From JAFGHJ01 sp964606065 (GTDB lineage: Bacteria > Hydrothermota > UBA3072): a stretch of 64,000 nucleotides of DNA. Positions 26,099-34,501 of this stretch are shown here, piece after piece (within the stretch, counting starts at the first letter, position 1; the number at the start of each line of letters is the position of its first letter). Below the pieces are notes generated by a model. It was not told the DNA's origin and searched no databases. It worked only from the letters and a program-made list of their open reading frames with translations. The DNA lies in the NCBI GenBank assembly GCA_964606065.1, contig CAZSEX010000002.1, positions 66,763 through 130,762 of the forward strand, written 5' to 3'. Position numbers and translations under genes: made by a program.

Positions 26099-27694
26099 CT
26101 AAAAAACATCCAAAGGATTTTTAGCTTTTCCAAGAATATCTAAAGCCGCCTCAACATGCTCGTCATCCGAAATCGACGCTTCATATCTGCCTTTAGTTCC
26201 CTTTTTATTATAAGCGAGTCTGATTTTAAGACCTCTTTTTATTTCGTCTAATGCGCCATTCCAATCTTTTTCTGAAAACGCATCAGCTTTTTCAGAAGTG
26301 CTCTTTACGTAATCTTTAACTCTATTTATAAATTCTTCTCTCATTTCTGGAGTCAAAGGTTCATCATCAGGATAATTTTCAAAAGATTCTATTATTTCCA
26401 TTATGTTAGTAGAATCTTTTTTTAAAGATTTCTTAATTTTATCTTTGAAAGCATTTATCATATCGGTGGTTACAGTTTCAACGTCCGGATGTCCGGATAG
26501 ATAATCCACAATAAAATCAAAACCATAGGTGTATATTTTTTCGTAAAAAGGTGAAATTTTAACCTTAATTATAGAATCCGGTACTATACCCCCACCCCCC
26601 TTAACTTCTCTATGTAAAGAACCTCTGGTATGATAAACTTGGCTGGTATCTTTTATCAACTCTCTATCAATGCATCTACCAGAAGGAGTATGGTACCTCG
26701 CTATTGTTAATTTAATGGCTTTTCCACCAGATAATGGATAAACTCTTTGAACAGAACCTTTGCCAAAAGTTCTGGCACCAATTAAATATCCGCGATCCCA
26801 ATCCTGAATCGCTCCTGCTACAATTTCGGCACCGCTGGCAGAAAACGGACTGACCAAAACAACAAGTGGATACTTAGAATAAGAACCATTAACAGAACGA
26901 TATGAATCCCGTGAAACCATAGTTTTACCTTCGGTATAAACAATTTCTTTTCCTTTTTCGATAAAAAATGATGCCACTTCAGCGGCACCATCGAGAATAC
27001 CGCCGGGATTATTCCTCAAATCCAGAATAAATTTTCCAGCTCCCGCATCTATAAGTGAATCCAATACTCCTTTGACTTCTTCTGGAGTACTTTTGCTAAA
27101 AGAATTAATTACTATATAACCAACATCTCTTTTCACTAAACCAGCATAAGGAACGGACTTAAGCTTAATTATGGCTCTTGTTATTGTAAAATCAATTTCT
27201 TCCTCTAAGCTTTTTCTTGAAATAGTAAGAGTTACATCTGTCCCCGGTTTTCCTCTCATCATTGAAACCGCTTTATCCAACTTCATATCTTTAGTGGAAA
27301 TTCCGTCAATTTTAACAATTTTATCACCCTGCAACAACCCCGCTTCATAAGCCGGAGTACCCTCTAACGGTGAAATGATCGTTATATATTCTCCCCTCTT
27401 AGATATTTGTATGCCCAGACCTCCAAATTCACCCTCCGTATGAACTCTCAGATCTTCATAATCTCGCTCTTTTAAATACGCCGTGTGAGCATCAAGACTA
27501 TCTGTTATAGCCTCGATAGCCCGATCGAGCAATTTATTCATATCCACTTCATTTACATAATTATTATCTATAAGTCTTAAAGTGTTCTCGATAGGTCGCA
27601 AAGCGGTAAAAACATCCAAGGAAGAATACACAAAAGCGCCAAAAGCGACTAAAACAAGAAAAAACAAAAAGCCATATTTCTTTTTTGAAACCAT
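26099..27694 (-). CDS. ctpA: C-terminal processing serine protease (S41, CtpA/Prc family)
   Basis: The 531-residue protein has an N-terminal membrane anchor (residues 8-25), a PDZ domain at about 88-160 (FGGLGIQI, then GDKIVKIDG) and an S41 protease core. The nucleophile is S287 in SPFSASGAE and the general base is K312 in FGKGSVQ. Members degrade or trim periplasmic proteins, often with an adaptor. A C-terminal extension of about 150 charged residues follows the core. The start codon shares one base with the tmk stop (TAATG), and a GAGGAGG SD lies inside tmk. Confidence 0.92.
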   Translation of the reverse strand: MVSKKKYGFLFFLVLVAFGAFVYSSLDVFTALRPIENTLRLIDNNYVNEVDMNKLLDRAIEAITDSLDAHTAYLKERDYEDLRVHTEGEFGGLGIQISKRGEYITIISPLEGTPAYEAGLLQGDKIVKIDGISTKDMKLDKAVSMMRGKPGTDVTLTISRKSLEEEIDFTITRAIIKLKSVPYAGLVKRDVGYIVINSFSKSTPEEVKGVLDSLIDAGAGKFILDLRNNPGGILDGAAEVASFFIEKGKEIVYTEGKTMVSRDSYRSVNGSYSKYPLVVLVSPFSASGAEIVAGAIQDWDRGYLIGARTFGKGSVQRVYPLSGGKAIKLTIARYHTPSGRCIDRELIKDTSQVYHTRGSLHREVKGGGGIVPDSIIKVKISPFYEKIYTYGFDFIVDYLSGHPDVETVTTDMINAFKDKIKKSLKKDSTNIMEIIESFENYPDDEPLTPEMREEFINRVKDYVKSTSEKADAFSEKDWNGALDEIKRGLKIRLAYNKKGTKGRYEASISDDEHVEAALDILGKAKNPLDVF

Positions 27695-28341
27695 TAAAAT
27701 CCTCCTCTATTTAGAAAGACTAAAACTTTATTTTTTATCATTTCGTGAATTTCGTTTATAGTCTCCTTTGAATTTATTATAAAAAACCTATTCTTATATA
27801 TTTTAGCCAAATCGAGGTAAGCTTTCCTGACTCTACGATGGAATTCCAAGTTTTCTCTTTCAATCCTATCGAAATTTGTAATTCTATTTCTCCCGATTTC
27901 AGGATCAACATCGAGTAAAAAGGTAACATCCGGTTCTCTAATATTGAATAATTTTAATTTTTTAAGTATTTTGACTTCCTCTTTTAATCCCCTTCCCGCC
28001 GTTTGATACGCAATTGTTGAATCAAAATATCGATCCGAAATAACGATCTTATTTTTTTCAAGATTAGGATTTACAACTTTTGCCAAATTTTCCGCTCTAT
28101 CAGCAAGATACAGAAAAAGTTCTGTATATCTATCAATATCTTCATTGCTTTCGAGTAGAATATTCCTTATCTTTTCCCCAACCACAGTACCTCCCGGTTC
28201 TCTTGTCAATACAACATCTTTTCCTTCTGACAAAAGATATTCGTATAACAACTTGCATTGAACCGTTTTACCTGAACCTTCGACTCCCTCGAAGGTTATA
28301 AAAAAACCAGTTTTTTTTTTATTTTTTTTATATGATGCTAT
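27694..28341 (-). CDS. tmk: thymidylate kinase, apparently with a non-canonical AUA start
   Basis: dTMP kinase phosphorylates dTMP for DNA synthesis. Motifs are the P-loop FEGVEGSGKT, REPGGT, SDRYFDSTIAYQ and an Arg-rich lid near NRITNFDR. The first canonical start in frame, a TTG at 28251, lies after the P-loop and would give a dead enzyme. The frame is open upstream of it to an ATA at 28341, which has AAGG six bases before it and follows the ino1 stop by 12 bases. That start gives 215 residues, the normal length for Tmk. The upstream codons include a run of Lys encoded by A-tracts, so a homopolymer error is the alternative explanation. Confidence 0.88.
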   Translation of the reverse strand: MASYKKNKKKTGFFITFEGVEGSGKTVQCKLLYEYLLSEGKDVVLTREPGGTVVGEKIRNILLESNEDIDRYTELFLYLADRAENLAKVVNPNLEKNKIVISDRYFDSTIAYQTAGRGLKEEVKILKKLKLFNIREPDVTFLLDVDPEIGRNRITNFDRIERENLEFHRRVRKAYLDLAKIYKNRFFIINSKETINEIHEMIKNKVLVFLNRGGF

Positions 28342-28353
28342 TTTGTACCTTTC

Positions 28354-29451
28354 CTATTTCTTATTTTTTTTGTTTTTGCCATACTTTTTAATAAATTCTT
28401 CGGTTTTCTCCTTTGCTATAGAATCCGGATACTGGACAGGAGGAGATTTCATTAAATAAGAAGAAGGTTCTATTAAAGCCCCTGAGATATTATTATCAAG
28501 AGCTAACTTCATAAGTCTGATAGCATCGATTATTACACCTGCCGAATTGGGCGAATCCCAAACTTCAAGCTTCAACTCTATATTTAAAGGAACATCGCCG
28601 AACGTCTGACCTTCCATCCTCATATAAGCCCATTTCCTATCCGACAACCATTCAATGTAATCAGAAGGACCTATATGAATATTTTCTTTTCCAATATCGA
28701 AGGGCAAAATGGAAGTTACTGCCTGCGTCTTGGATTTTCCTTTCGAAGCCAGACGCTCCCTCTCTAACATATTAAGAAAATCTGTATTCCCTCCAACATT
28801 CAATTGAAAAGTACGTTTCAAACGAACTCCACGATCATTAAAAAGTTGAGCGAGAACCCTATGAGTAATAGTCGCTCCCACCTGAGATTTAATATCATCT
28901 CCAATTATAGGAAGCCCTTCATCTTTAAATCTATCCGACCAATATTTTGAAGAAGCTATAAAAACAGGTATAGCGTTTATAAAACCAACCTTAGCCTGAA
29001 GCGCCTGCTCTACATACCATTTTGTAGCTTCCTCACTGCCAACAGGCAAATAGCTGATTATAATATCGGCTTTGGTTTCTTTTAAAACCTTTACAATATC
29101 AACTGTTGAACCTGGAGCTTTTTTTATAACATCGGCTAGATATTTACCGATACCATCATGAGTCATACCTCTCTGTACTGTAACTCCAAGTTCAGGAACA
29201 TCGGTAAATTTATAGGTATTATTGGGATCGGCAAAAATCGCTTTCGAAAGATCCTTCCCAACTTTAGTTCCGTTAATATCGAAGGCGGCTACAAATTCAA
29301 TATCTCTAATATGATATCCGCCCAGATCAACATGCATTAATCCGGGTATCGACTTTTTAGGATTCGCATTACGATAATAATGCACTCCCTGAACCAGTGA
29401 AGACGCACAATTTCCCACACCAACTATTGCTACTCTGACCTTATTATCCAT
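28354..29451 (-). CDS. ino1: myo-inositol-1-phosphate synthase
   Basis: The 365-residue protein is the size of the actinobacterial/archaeal type. It starts with the NAD-binding motif VAIVGVGNCASSLVQG and has the family segments GDDIKSQVGATITHR and LNVGGNTDFLNM. The enzyme converts glucose-6-phosphate to inositol-1-phosphate. The next gene upstream in the operon encodes a CDP-alcohol phosphatidyltransferase, so the product probably feeds inositol phospholipid synthesis. Start and stop abut that gene by one shared base. Confidence 0.95.
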   Translation of the reverse strand: MDNKVRVAIVGVGNCASSLVQGVHYYRNANPKKSIPGLMHVDLGGYHIRDIEFVAAFDINGTKVGKDLSKAIFADPNNTYKFTDVPELGVTVQRGMTHDGIGKYLADVIKKAPGSTVDIVKVLKETKADIIISYLPVGSEEATKWYVEQALQAKVGFINAIPVFIASSKYWSDRFKDEGLPIIGDDIKSQVGATITHRVLAQLFNDRGVRLKRTFQLNVGGNTDFLNMLERERLASKGKSKTQAVTSILPFDIGKENIHIGPSDYIEWLSDRKWAYMRMEGQTFGDVPLNIELKLEVWDSPNSAGVIIDAIRLMKLALDNNISGALIEPSSYLMKSPPVQYPDSIAKEKTEEFIKKYGKNKKNKK

Positions 29452-30029
29452 TAATTACCTCCGTTTTCCAGCCTTTTGTATGCAATTAATATCCTTTGAA
29501 TAGCGGTTATATTGCTTCCTATTGCCAGAACACTCATAATATAAATCATTTGCTGCGGCAAAACTATCAAACCACCACTTACAATGATAACACGTTCCAC
29601 CCGAGAAAAGAATCCTTCCTTAATATCCACCCCAAGGGATTCCGCTCTTGCCCGCGTATAACTTGTCAAAAAAGCTCCTAAAACAGCTGCGAAACACACA
29701 GCCGTCATCAAAAAATCTTTTCCCGCAAAAGCTATTGAAAAAAATATAAAAAACTCTCCATATCTGTCAAGTGTCGAATCGAAAAAAGCTCCGAATTTAG
29801 AAGTCTTTTTACTTGATCTCGCAATCTGTCCATCCACAGCATCCAATATTGACCCGATGAGTAAAATTATACCTCCGAGTCTAAATCTACCACTCAATAT
29901 TATTAAAGCGGCACCAAGTACAATTACAAAACCTCCGAAAGTTATAATATTAGGCGACATAAAGGACAGGCTTTTAACAAGTGGTTGAAGTATTATCCTC
30001 GATTTATTCTTCAGTTTACTCCAACGCAA
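29451..30029 (-). CDS. CDP-alcohol phosphatidyltransferase, probably inositol-lipid synthase
   Basis: The 192-residue membrane protein has the complete CDP-alcohol transferase motif D-x2-DG-x2-AR-x8-G-x3-D-x3-D, read as DAVDGQIARSS, then GAFFDSTLDR. The family joins CDP-diacylglycerol (or CDP-archaeol) to an alcohol. The adjacent ino1 makes inositol-1-phosphate the likely acceptor, as in mycobacterial and archaeal phosphatidylinositol-phosphate synthases. The acceptor is inferred from context. The start overlaps rsmI by 19 bases. Confidence 0.85.
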   Translation of the reverse strand: MRWSKLKNKSRIILQPLVKSLSFMSPNIITFGGFVIVLGAALIILSGRFRLGGIILLIGSILDAVDGQIARSSKKTSKFGAFFDSTLDRYGEFFIFFSIAFAGKDFLMTAVCFAAVLGAFLTSYTRARAESLGVDIKEGFFSRVERVIIVSGGLIVLPQQMIYIMSVLAIGSNITAIQRILIAYKRLENGGN

Positions 30030-30685
30030 TTTTTACCTCCAATCAAAACCACAAATTCTCCTTTTAATTTAAGTCGGTCATTAAGAATTCGGCTTGCGGT
30101 ACCTCTTATTACTTCTTCATAAATTTTAGTCATTTCTCTCGTTAAAACTATCTCTCTGTCCGGTAGAATCTTTTCCAGTTCTACCAGTAATCTTTCAACT
30201 CTTCTTGGTGATTCGAAAATTATAATTGTCTTATTTTCTTCTCTAATGGACTCCAAAATTTTATTTCTCTTTCCCTTTTTTTTGGGAAGATAACCGAGAA
30301 ATATAAACTTATCGGGAGGAAATCCAGATAAAATCAATGCGTTTATCACGGCGGATGGCCCGGGCAAACCTGTAAAATCTTCTTTGCCTTTTATGAGATT
30401 TTTGACGAGATAATAACCGGGGTCAGAAACTAAAGGTGAACCGGCTGATGAAACGAAAACAAAATTTTTTCCCTCTTTTAATTTATCCAATATCCAATCC
30501 GTCATTTTCACTTTGTTGAAATCGGTATAAGATTTTAAAGGCTTTTTTATGCCATAACGATTGGTTAAAATCTTAGTTTTTCTCACGTTTTCACATATAA
30601 TATAATCCGCTTCGTTCATTATTCGTATAACTCTGTATGTAATATCTTCAAGATTTCCAATGGGGGTAGCCGCAAAATATACCAA
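30011..30685 (-). CDS. rsmI: RsmI-type 16S rRNA ribose 2'-O-methyltransferase
   Basis: The 224-residue tetrapyrrole-methylase-fold enzyme starts FAATPIGNLEDITYR, as in RsmI, which methylates C1402 of 16S rRNA. LPGPSAVINALILSGFP and IIFESPRRVERLL also match. Two usually conserved spots differ. The common EDTR motif is ENVR here, and the SAM-site DAGTP motif is SAGSP. Both may alter activity or reflect lineage drift. The gene lies 2 bases after the DUF4388-like gene. Confidence 0.88.
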   Translation of the reverse strand: MVYFAATPIGNLEDITYRVIRIMNEADYIICENVRKTKILTNRYGIKKPLKSYTDFNKVKMTDWILDKLKEGKNFVFVSSAGSPLVSDPGYYLVKNLIKGKEDFTGLPGPSAVINALILSGFPPDKFIFLGYLPKKKGKRNKILESIREENKTIIIFESPRRVERLLVELEKILPDREIVLTREMTKIYEEVIRGTASRILNDRLKLKGEFVVLIGGKNCVGVN

Positions 30686-30687
30686 AG

Positions 30688-31650
30688 TTATTCTATATCT
30701 AACCTGGATAATTTTGACTGCTCAAAAAAACCTGACCTTTTTAAAGCAAATCGGTAATCTTTGAGTGCGCTGTGAATAATTTCATCCGTTTTCCTTCCAA
30801 GAACAACAAAAATCGCATCCGAAAATTGATCGACCCAGTCGGCAACAGCTTCCGTTATTTCCCTATCAGTCGCAATAAAAGGGGTACAAATAATTTTAAG
30901 ATCTTCTTCGATTTTAAAACTCTTTAAAATACTCAAGTTCTGACAGGCATTTTCATATGAAGGTATCAACGTTTTTCTAACCAGTGATACGCCAACCACA
31001 GAAATAAAAGATGTTATTAAAGAATTAAAAAATTTCAAATATAGCTCTATTAAAGCTGGATTCGCCTGACCGCTCATTTCTTTTCCCTTGTAAGCGCTTA
31101 TAAGCATGTCTTCACTTTCTAACAAAGACCTCAAAGTTTCCTTGTTTATTTTTCTTTTATTTCTCTTCAGAGGATATATGATCTGAGGATTTCCCTCTTT
31201 GAATTTCACGAAAGAATATTTATCCGACTTATTTAATGAAAGAAAACCGTTAAATTTAAGAGTTTCCAGCTTATTAAAAAGCGCGTTCAAATTTATCTCT
31301 CTAATTTTTTTGTCTAAAAATAAAGGTTTTTCCTTAAATAGTGCCATTATTATATTAAGCAGATCTTCATCGATCATATAAATATTAACAATTCCCTGAT
31401 GTGCTTTTTTAGCTTTATCCAAAACTTGCGCCAGAGGATGTTCTTCTAATCTATTTTCACGGTAAACACCAGCACTTATTGTCTCGCCATTTTTAAAAAA
31501 GAGATATTCATTGCTTTCCGGATATCTTATTTCTATGTATCCCATGAGATGCCCTTCTCTGGTTTTCTTAGCCTGATTCAAAATATTATCAAAATTCACA
31601 TACTGAACAGGCGCATTATTCAAAACTACATTACCTTTGGGGAAAACCAT
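30688..31650 (-). CDS. DUF4388-like hypothetical protein, first gene of the long operon
   Basis: The 320-residue protein has no signal peptide. Residues 15-110 and 115-190 each have the outline G-x-hydrophobic strand, then F-F/K-x-G (GYIEIRYPESNEYLFFKNGE and GFLSLNKSDKYSFVKFKEGN). This looks like two copies of the DUF4388/PATAN-like module found with response regulators and GTPases. The C-terminal 110 residues are helical and unassigned. It is expressed from a perfect consensus promoter and heads the run that includes rsmI, ino1, tmk, ctpA, rimO and recJ. The role is unknown; a signalling scaffold is one possibility. Confidence 0.7.
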   Translation of the reverse strand: MVFPKGNVVLNNAPVQYVNFDNILNQAKKTREGHLMGYIEIRYPESNEYLFFKNGETISAGVYRENRLEEHPLAQVLDKAKKAHQGIVNIYMIDEDLLNIIMALFKEKPLFLDKKIREINLNALFNKLETLKFNGFLSLNKSDKYSFVKFKEGNPQIIYPLKRNKRKINKETLRSLLESEDMLISAYKGKEMSGQANPALIELYLKFFNSLITSFISVVGVSLVRKTLIPSYENACQNLSILKSFKIEEDLKIICTPFIATDREITEAVADWVDQFSDAIFVVLGRKTDEIIHSALKDYRFALKRSGFFEQSKLSRLDIE

Positions 31651-31675
31651 CCTTCTCTCTTCTCATTTAATATCA

Positions 31676-31703
31676 ATTATATATTGAGACAATGAAATGT
31701 CAA
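31676..31703 (-). promoter_or_regulatory. consensus promoter of the eight-gene operon
   Basis: On the minus strand, TTGACA (31703-31698), a 16-nt spacer and TATAAT (31681-31676) are perfect. The predicted start near 31669 leaves about 19 bases of leader, with AGAGAAGG directly before the ATG. Confidence 0.8.
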
Positions 31704-31742
31704 GAGAAACCAAAAACCGCAAATACCCCACCTCTAAAAAGG

Positions 31743-31771
31743 AACCACGAGATCACACAGATTTTCACAGG
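31743..31771 (+). repeat. degenerate family-B repeat
   Basis: AACCACGAGATCACACAG, then ATTTTCACAGG, is a variant of the ACCACAGATTACAC family. It lies between the divergent promoters of the long minus operon and the phosphohexomutase operon. Confidence 0.5.
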
Positions 31772-31833
31772 ATTTTCTTGTTTTTATATTTGATGATTTG
31801 TCGTAGAAATTTTGGGCAAGCAAAAATACAGTC

Positions 31834-31861
31834 TTGACAAGTAAAAGAAAAACAGTTAAAT
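31834..31861 (+). promoter_or_regulatory. promoter of the phosphohexomutase operon
   Basis: TTGACA (31834-31839), a 16-nt spacer and TTAAAT (31856-31861). The leader carries AAAGGAGA upstream of the ATG at 31892. Confidence 0.6.
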
Positions 31862-31891
31862 ATCACTAAAAGAAAAGGAGACGTCCAAAAA

Positions 31892-33274
31892 ATGTATATA
31901 AACGATGATATATTCAGGAAATATGATATAAGAGGAATAGCGAATGAAGACCTTACAGACGAGTTCGCATATTGTCTCGGCAGAGCATTCGGAACATATG
32001 TAAAGAGAAAAAAACTTATAAATATTGCTGTCGGTCGAGACGTTAGAGAAAGCTCGCCGAGGCTTTTCGGAAATATTACAAAAGGAATTATTGATACAGG
32101 ATGTGATGTAACTGATATTGGGGTCGTACCAACCCCCGTGTTATATTTCACTGTTTACCACTACAATCTCGACGGTGGCTTAATGATCACGGGAAGCCAC
32201 AATCCTATAGAATATAACGGTTTCAAAATGATGAGAGGAAAAGAAACCGTATATGACGAACAGATACAGGAATTGAAAGAAATAATAAAAAAGGAAAATT
32301 ATGAAGAAGGAAAAGGACAAATAACAAAAAAAGAAGTGGTAAAAGACTATATTGAATATATCTCTTCCCTTATTTCTCCCGAAAAATCGCTTAAAATTGT
32401 ACTTGATCCCGGAAATGGTACGGCTGGTCCAATTGCAACCGAATTATTCAAAATTCTCGGAGCAGATTTCGAATGCATCAATTGCGAACCTGATGGGAAT
32501 TTCCCCAATCATTTACCCGATCCGACTGTGGTTAAATACACAAAACAATTATCCGATAAAGTTAATGAAATAAAAGCCGATATAGGAATAGGATATGATG
32601 GTGATTCGGACCGCGCAGGAATAATTGACGAAAACGGAAGACTCATTTACGGAGATCAACTCCTTGGGGCTCTCGCCAAACCCATAATTTTAGCTAATCC
32701 CGGGACAGAGGTAATATTTGACGTAAAATGCAGTCAGGGACTCGTCGAATGGATCGAAGAATTAGGCGGAAAACCTTTAATGTGGAAAACGGGGCATTCA
32801 TTACTAAAAGTAAAGATGCAAGAAACAAGAAGTTTGATAGCTGGAGAAATGAGCGGACATATCTTTATAGCTGACAACTACTACGGCTTCGACGATGCTC
32901 TTTTTGTATCCGCAAGATTTTACGAAATTGTTTCAAAGCTAAATAAACCGGTCTCAAAAATAATTAATGAAATGCCTTACTATGAAAGCACTCCGGAAAT
33001 TAGAACCGAAGTTGGCGAAGACGCTAAATGGAAAATTGTTGAAGCTGCAAAAAAAGAGTTCGGGGAAAAATACGAAACAATTCAAATTGACGGCGTGCGT
33101 ATTCTCTTTGAAGATGGTTGGGGATTAATAAGAGCTTCCAATACACAACCGATAGTAGTAACCCGCTTCGAAGCAAAGACAAAAGAAAGACTGGAAGAAA
33201 TCAAAAAAATCGTAACCGACTTCATAAATGAAAAAAGAAGAAATTTTATCAGAGCTAACTCGAATTGCCTGTAA
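31892..33274 (+). CDS. phosphomannomutase/phosphoglucomutase (AlgC type)
   Basis: The 460-residue enzyme interconverts hexose 1- and 6-phosphates for nucleotide-sugar synthesis. The four domain landmarks are present: RKYDIRG near residue 7, the phosphoserine loop TGSHNP near 97, the metal loop GYDGDSDRAG near 231 and the sugar-binding GEMSGH near 315. The phosphate-binding RASNTQP follows near 420. It probably supplies precursors to the surface-glycan genes elsewhere in the window. The end overlaps the next gene by 47 bases. Confidence 0.92.
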   Translation: MYINDDIFRKYDIRGIANEDLTDEFAYCLGRAFGTYVKRKKLINIAVGRDVRESSPRLFGNITKGIIDTGCDVTDIGVVPTPVLYFTVYHYNLDGGLMITGSHNPIEYNGFKMMRGKETVYDEQIQELKEIIKKENYEEGKGQITKKEVVKDYIEYISSLISPEKSLKIVLDPGNGTAGPIATELFKILGADFECINCEPDGNFPNHLPDPTVVKYTKQLSDKVNEIKADIGIGYDGDSDRAGIIDENGRLIYGDQLLGALAKPIILANPGTEVIFDVKCSQGLVEWIEELGGKPLMWKTGHSLLKVKMQETRSLIAGEMSGHIFIADNYYGFDDALFVSARFYEIVSKLNKPVSKIINEMPYYESTPEIRTEVGEDAKWKIVEAAKKEFGEKYETIQIDGVRILFEDGWGLIRASNTQPIVVTRFEAKTKERLEEIKKIVTDFINEKRRNFIRANSNCL

Positions 33275-33476
33275 AATAGGAATCAAAATTATAGAAGACA
33301 AATTGTTAAAAAAGGGCGGTTACTGTCGTGTTTTTCAAAACAAGTACATTATAATGGATAAAAGAATTTCCGAAGAAGATAAATTAGAAATTCTCATAAA
33401 AGCCCTGCAAAGAAATAATCTCGAAAATATCTACCTGACGCCAAAAATAAGGGAGTTATGCACTGAAAAAGAATAA
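33228..33476 (+). CDS. conserved small protein nested between mutase and patatin genes
   Basis: The 82-residue protein overlaps the mutase by 47 bases and the patatin gene by 14. Its core reads GGYCRVFQNKYIIMDKR, later ending NLENIYLTPKIRELC. I recall similar short proteins of unknown function in FCB-group genomes, which would explain the tidy operon position. No SD is clear at the ATG, and translational coupling is likely. No domain name can be given. Confidence 0.6.
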   Translation: MKKEEILSELTRIACKIGIKIIEDKLLKKGGYCRVFQNKYIIMDKRISEEDKLEILIKALQRNNLENIYLTPKIRELCTEKE

Positions 33477-34368
33477 ATTCGGTCTTGTCCTGGGTGGCGG
33501 ATCCGGTCGAGGAGTCGCGCATTTAGGTGTAATAAAATGCCTCGAAGAGGAAAAAATAAAACCCGACATAATATTCGGAACATCTATAGGTGCTCTGGTA
33601 GGCGCTCTATACGCTCTCGGTTACAGTTTTACAGATTTGACCGAAAAATCTCAGGAAGTGATTCAATCTAAAGAATTTAAACAATTAGGCTTCGAATTTT
33701 TTAAAGAACACAAAAATACCTTTCCATTAAAAAAATTAAACTGCTATCTCAGAGAAAGACTCACTTACGCGAGAATGGCAGTAGCTCAATTTATAACAAA
33801 AAGAGAAACTCTTGAGAAAGTAATTGAAAAATTTTTTCCTGATATAAATATTGAAGATTTAAAAATTAAATTTGGTTGTACTACCCTGGATCTTGTCTCG
33901 GGGAAAGATATATACATAGACAAAGGACCACTACGAGATGCAATAATAAAGTCTATTTCTATTACCGGTGTTTTTCCCGCATGGGAAGAAGACAACAAAA
34001 TAATGGTCGATGCGGGTCCCACTGCGAATGTTCCTGTTGACGGTTGCAGATATCTCGGAGCAAGTAAAATAGTAGCTGTAAACATCGGGTCTAAACTTTC
34101 CAAATATGAAGAAATAGGGACAGCCATAACTATGAATATGAGGGCGGATGAAATAGCAAAATTCAGATATAATATGCTTCAGGCTGAAAAAGCCGATGTT
34201 TCAATCCAGCCAAAGGTAGAAAAAATCCATTGGGCGGATTTTACAAAAATAAATTTCGGAATTAGAGTCGGTTACGAAGCCACTAAAGAAAAACTACCGG
34301 AAATAAGAAAACTTCTAAAACCATCTATATTTTCAATATTTAAGAACACTTTCTCTCGAAAGAAATAG
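33463..34368 (+). CDS. patatin-like phospholipase, apparently with a CUG start
   Basis: The frame carries the full patatin N-terminus: the oxyanion loop GLVLGGGSGRGVAHLG and nucleophile elbow GTSIG, then the Asp motif VDAGPTANVPV later. No ATG, GTG or TTG lies in frame upstream of the nucleophile. The first such codon is a TTG at 33637, downstream of it, and the frame is closed by TAA at 33448. CTG at 33463 is 7 bases after GGGAG and gives 301 residues, the normal length for RssA-like proteins. The Asp motif is DAG where DG(G/A) is usual. It is probably a cytoplasmic or membrane-associated lipase, with unknown substrate. Confidence 0.82.
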   Translation: MKKNKFGLVLGGGSGRGVAHLGVIKCLEEEKIKPDIIFGTSIGALVGALYALGYSFTDLTEKSQEVIQSKEFKQLGFEFFKEHKNTFPLKKLNCYLRERLTYARMAVAQFITKRETLEKVIEKFFPDINIEDLKIKFGCTTLDLVSGKDIYIDKGPLRDAIIKSISITGVFPAWEEDNKIMVDAGPTANVPVDGCRYLGASKIVAVNIGSKLSKYEEIGTAITMNMRADEIAKFRYNMLQAEKADVSIQPKVEKIHWADFTKINFGIRVGYEATKEKLPEIRKLLKPSIFSIFKNTFSRKK

Positions 34369-34454
34369 CCGTCAAGACACTAAGAAAAAACATATTTTTC
34401 AATTTTTAATAAAGGCTCAGCAATAAATATATAAGAACAATAGGGTAGCCAGAA

Positions 34455-34496
34455 TTTCTAAGTTCAGTGAGGTTTTTACCTCACTGAACTTAGAAA
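34455..34496. repeat. 19-bp perfect inverted repeat with T4 loop
   Basis: The arms 34455-34473 (TTTCTAAGTTCAGTGAGGT) and 34478-34496 pair without mismatch. Neither side is followed by a clear T-run, so it is not a standard terminator for either neighbour. It lies 87 bases after the patatin gene and 6 bases beyond the end of the small minus-strand gene. Confidence 0.75.
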
Positions 34497-34501
34497 AAGA
34501 C

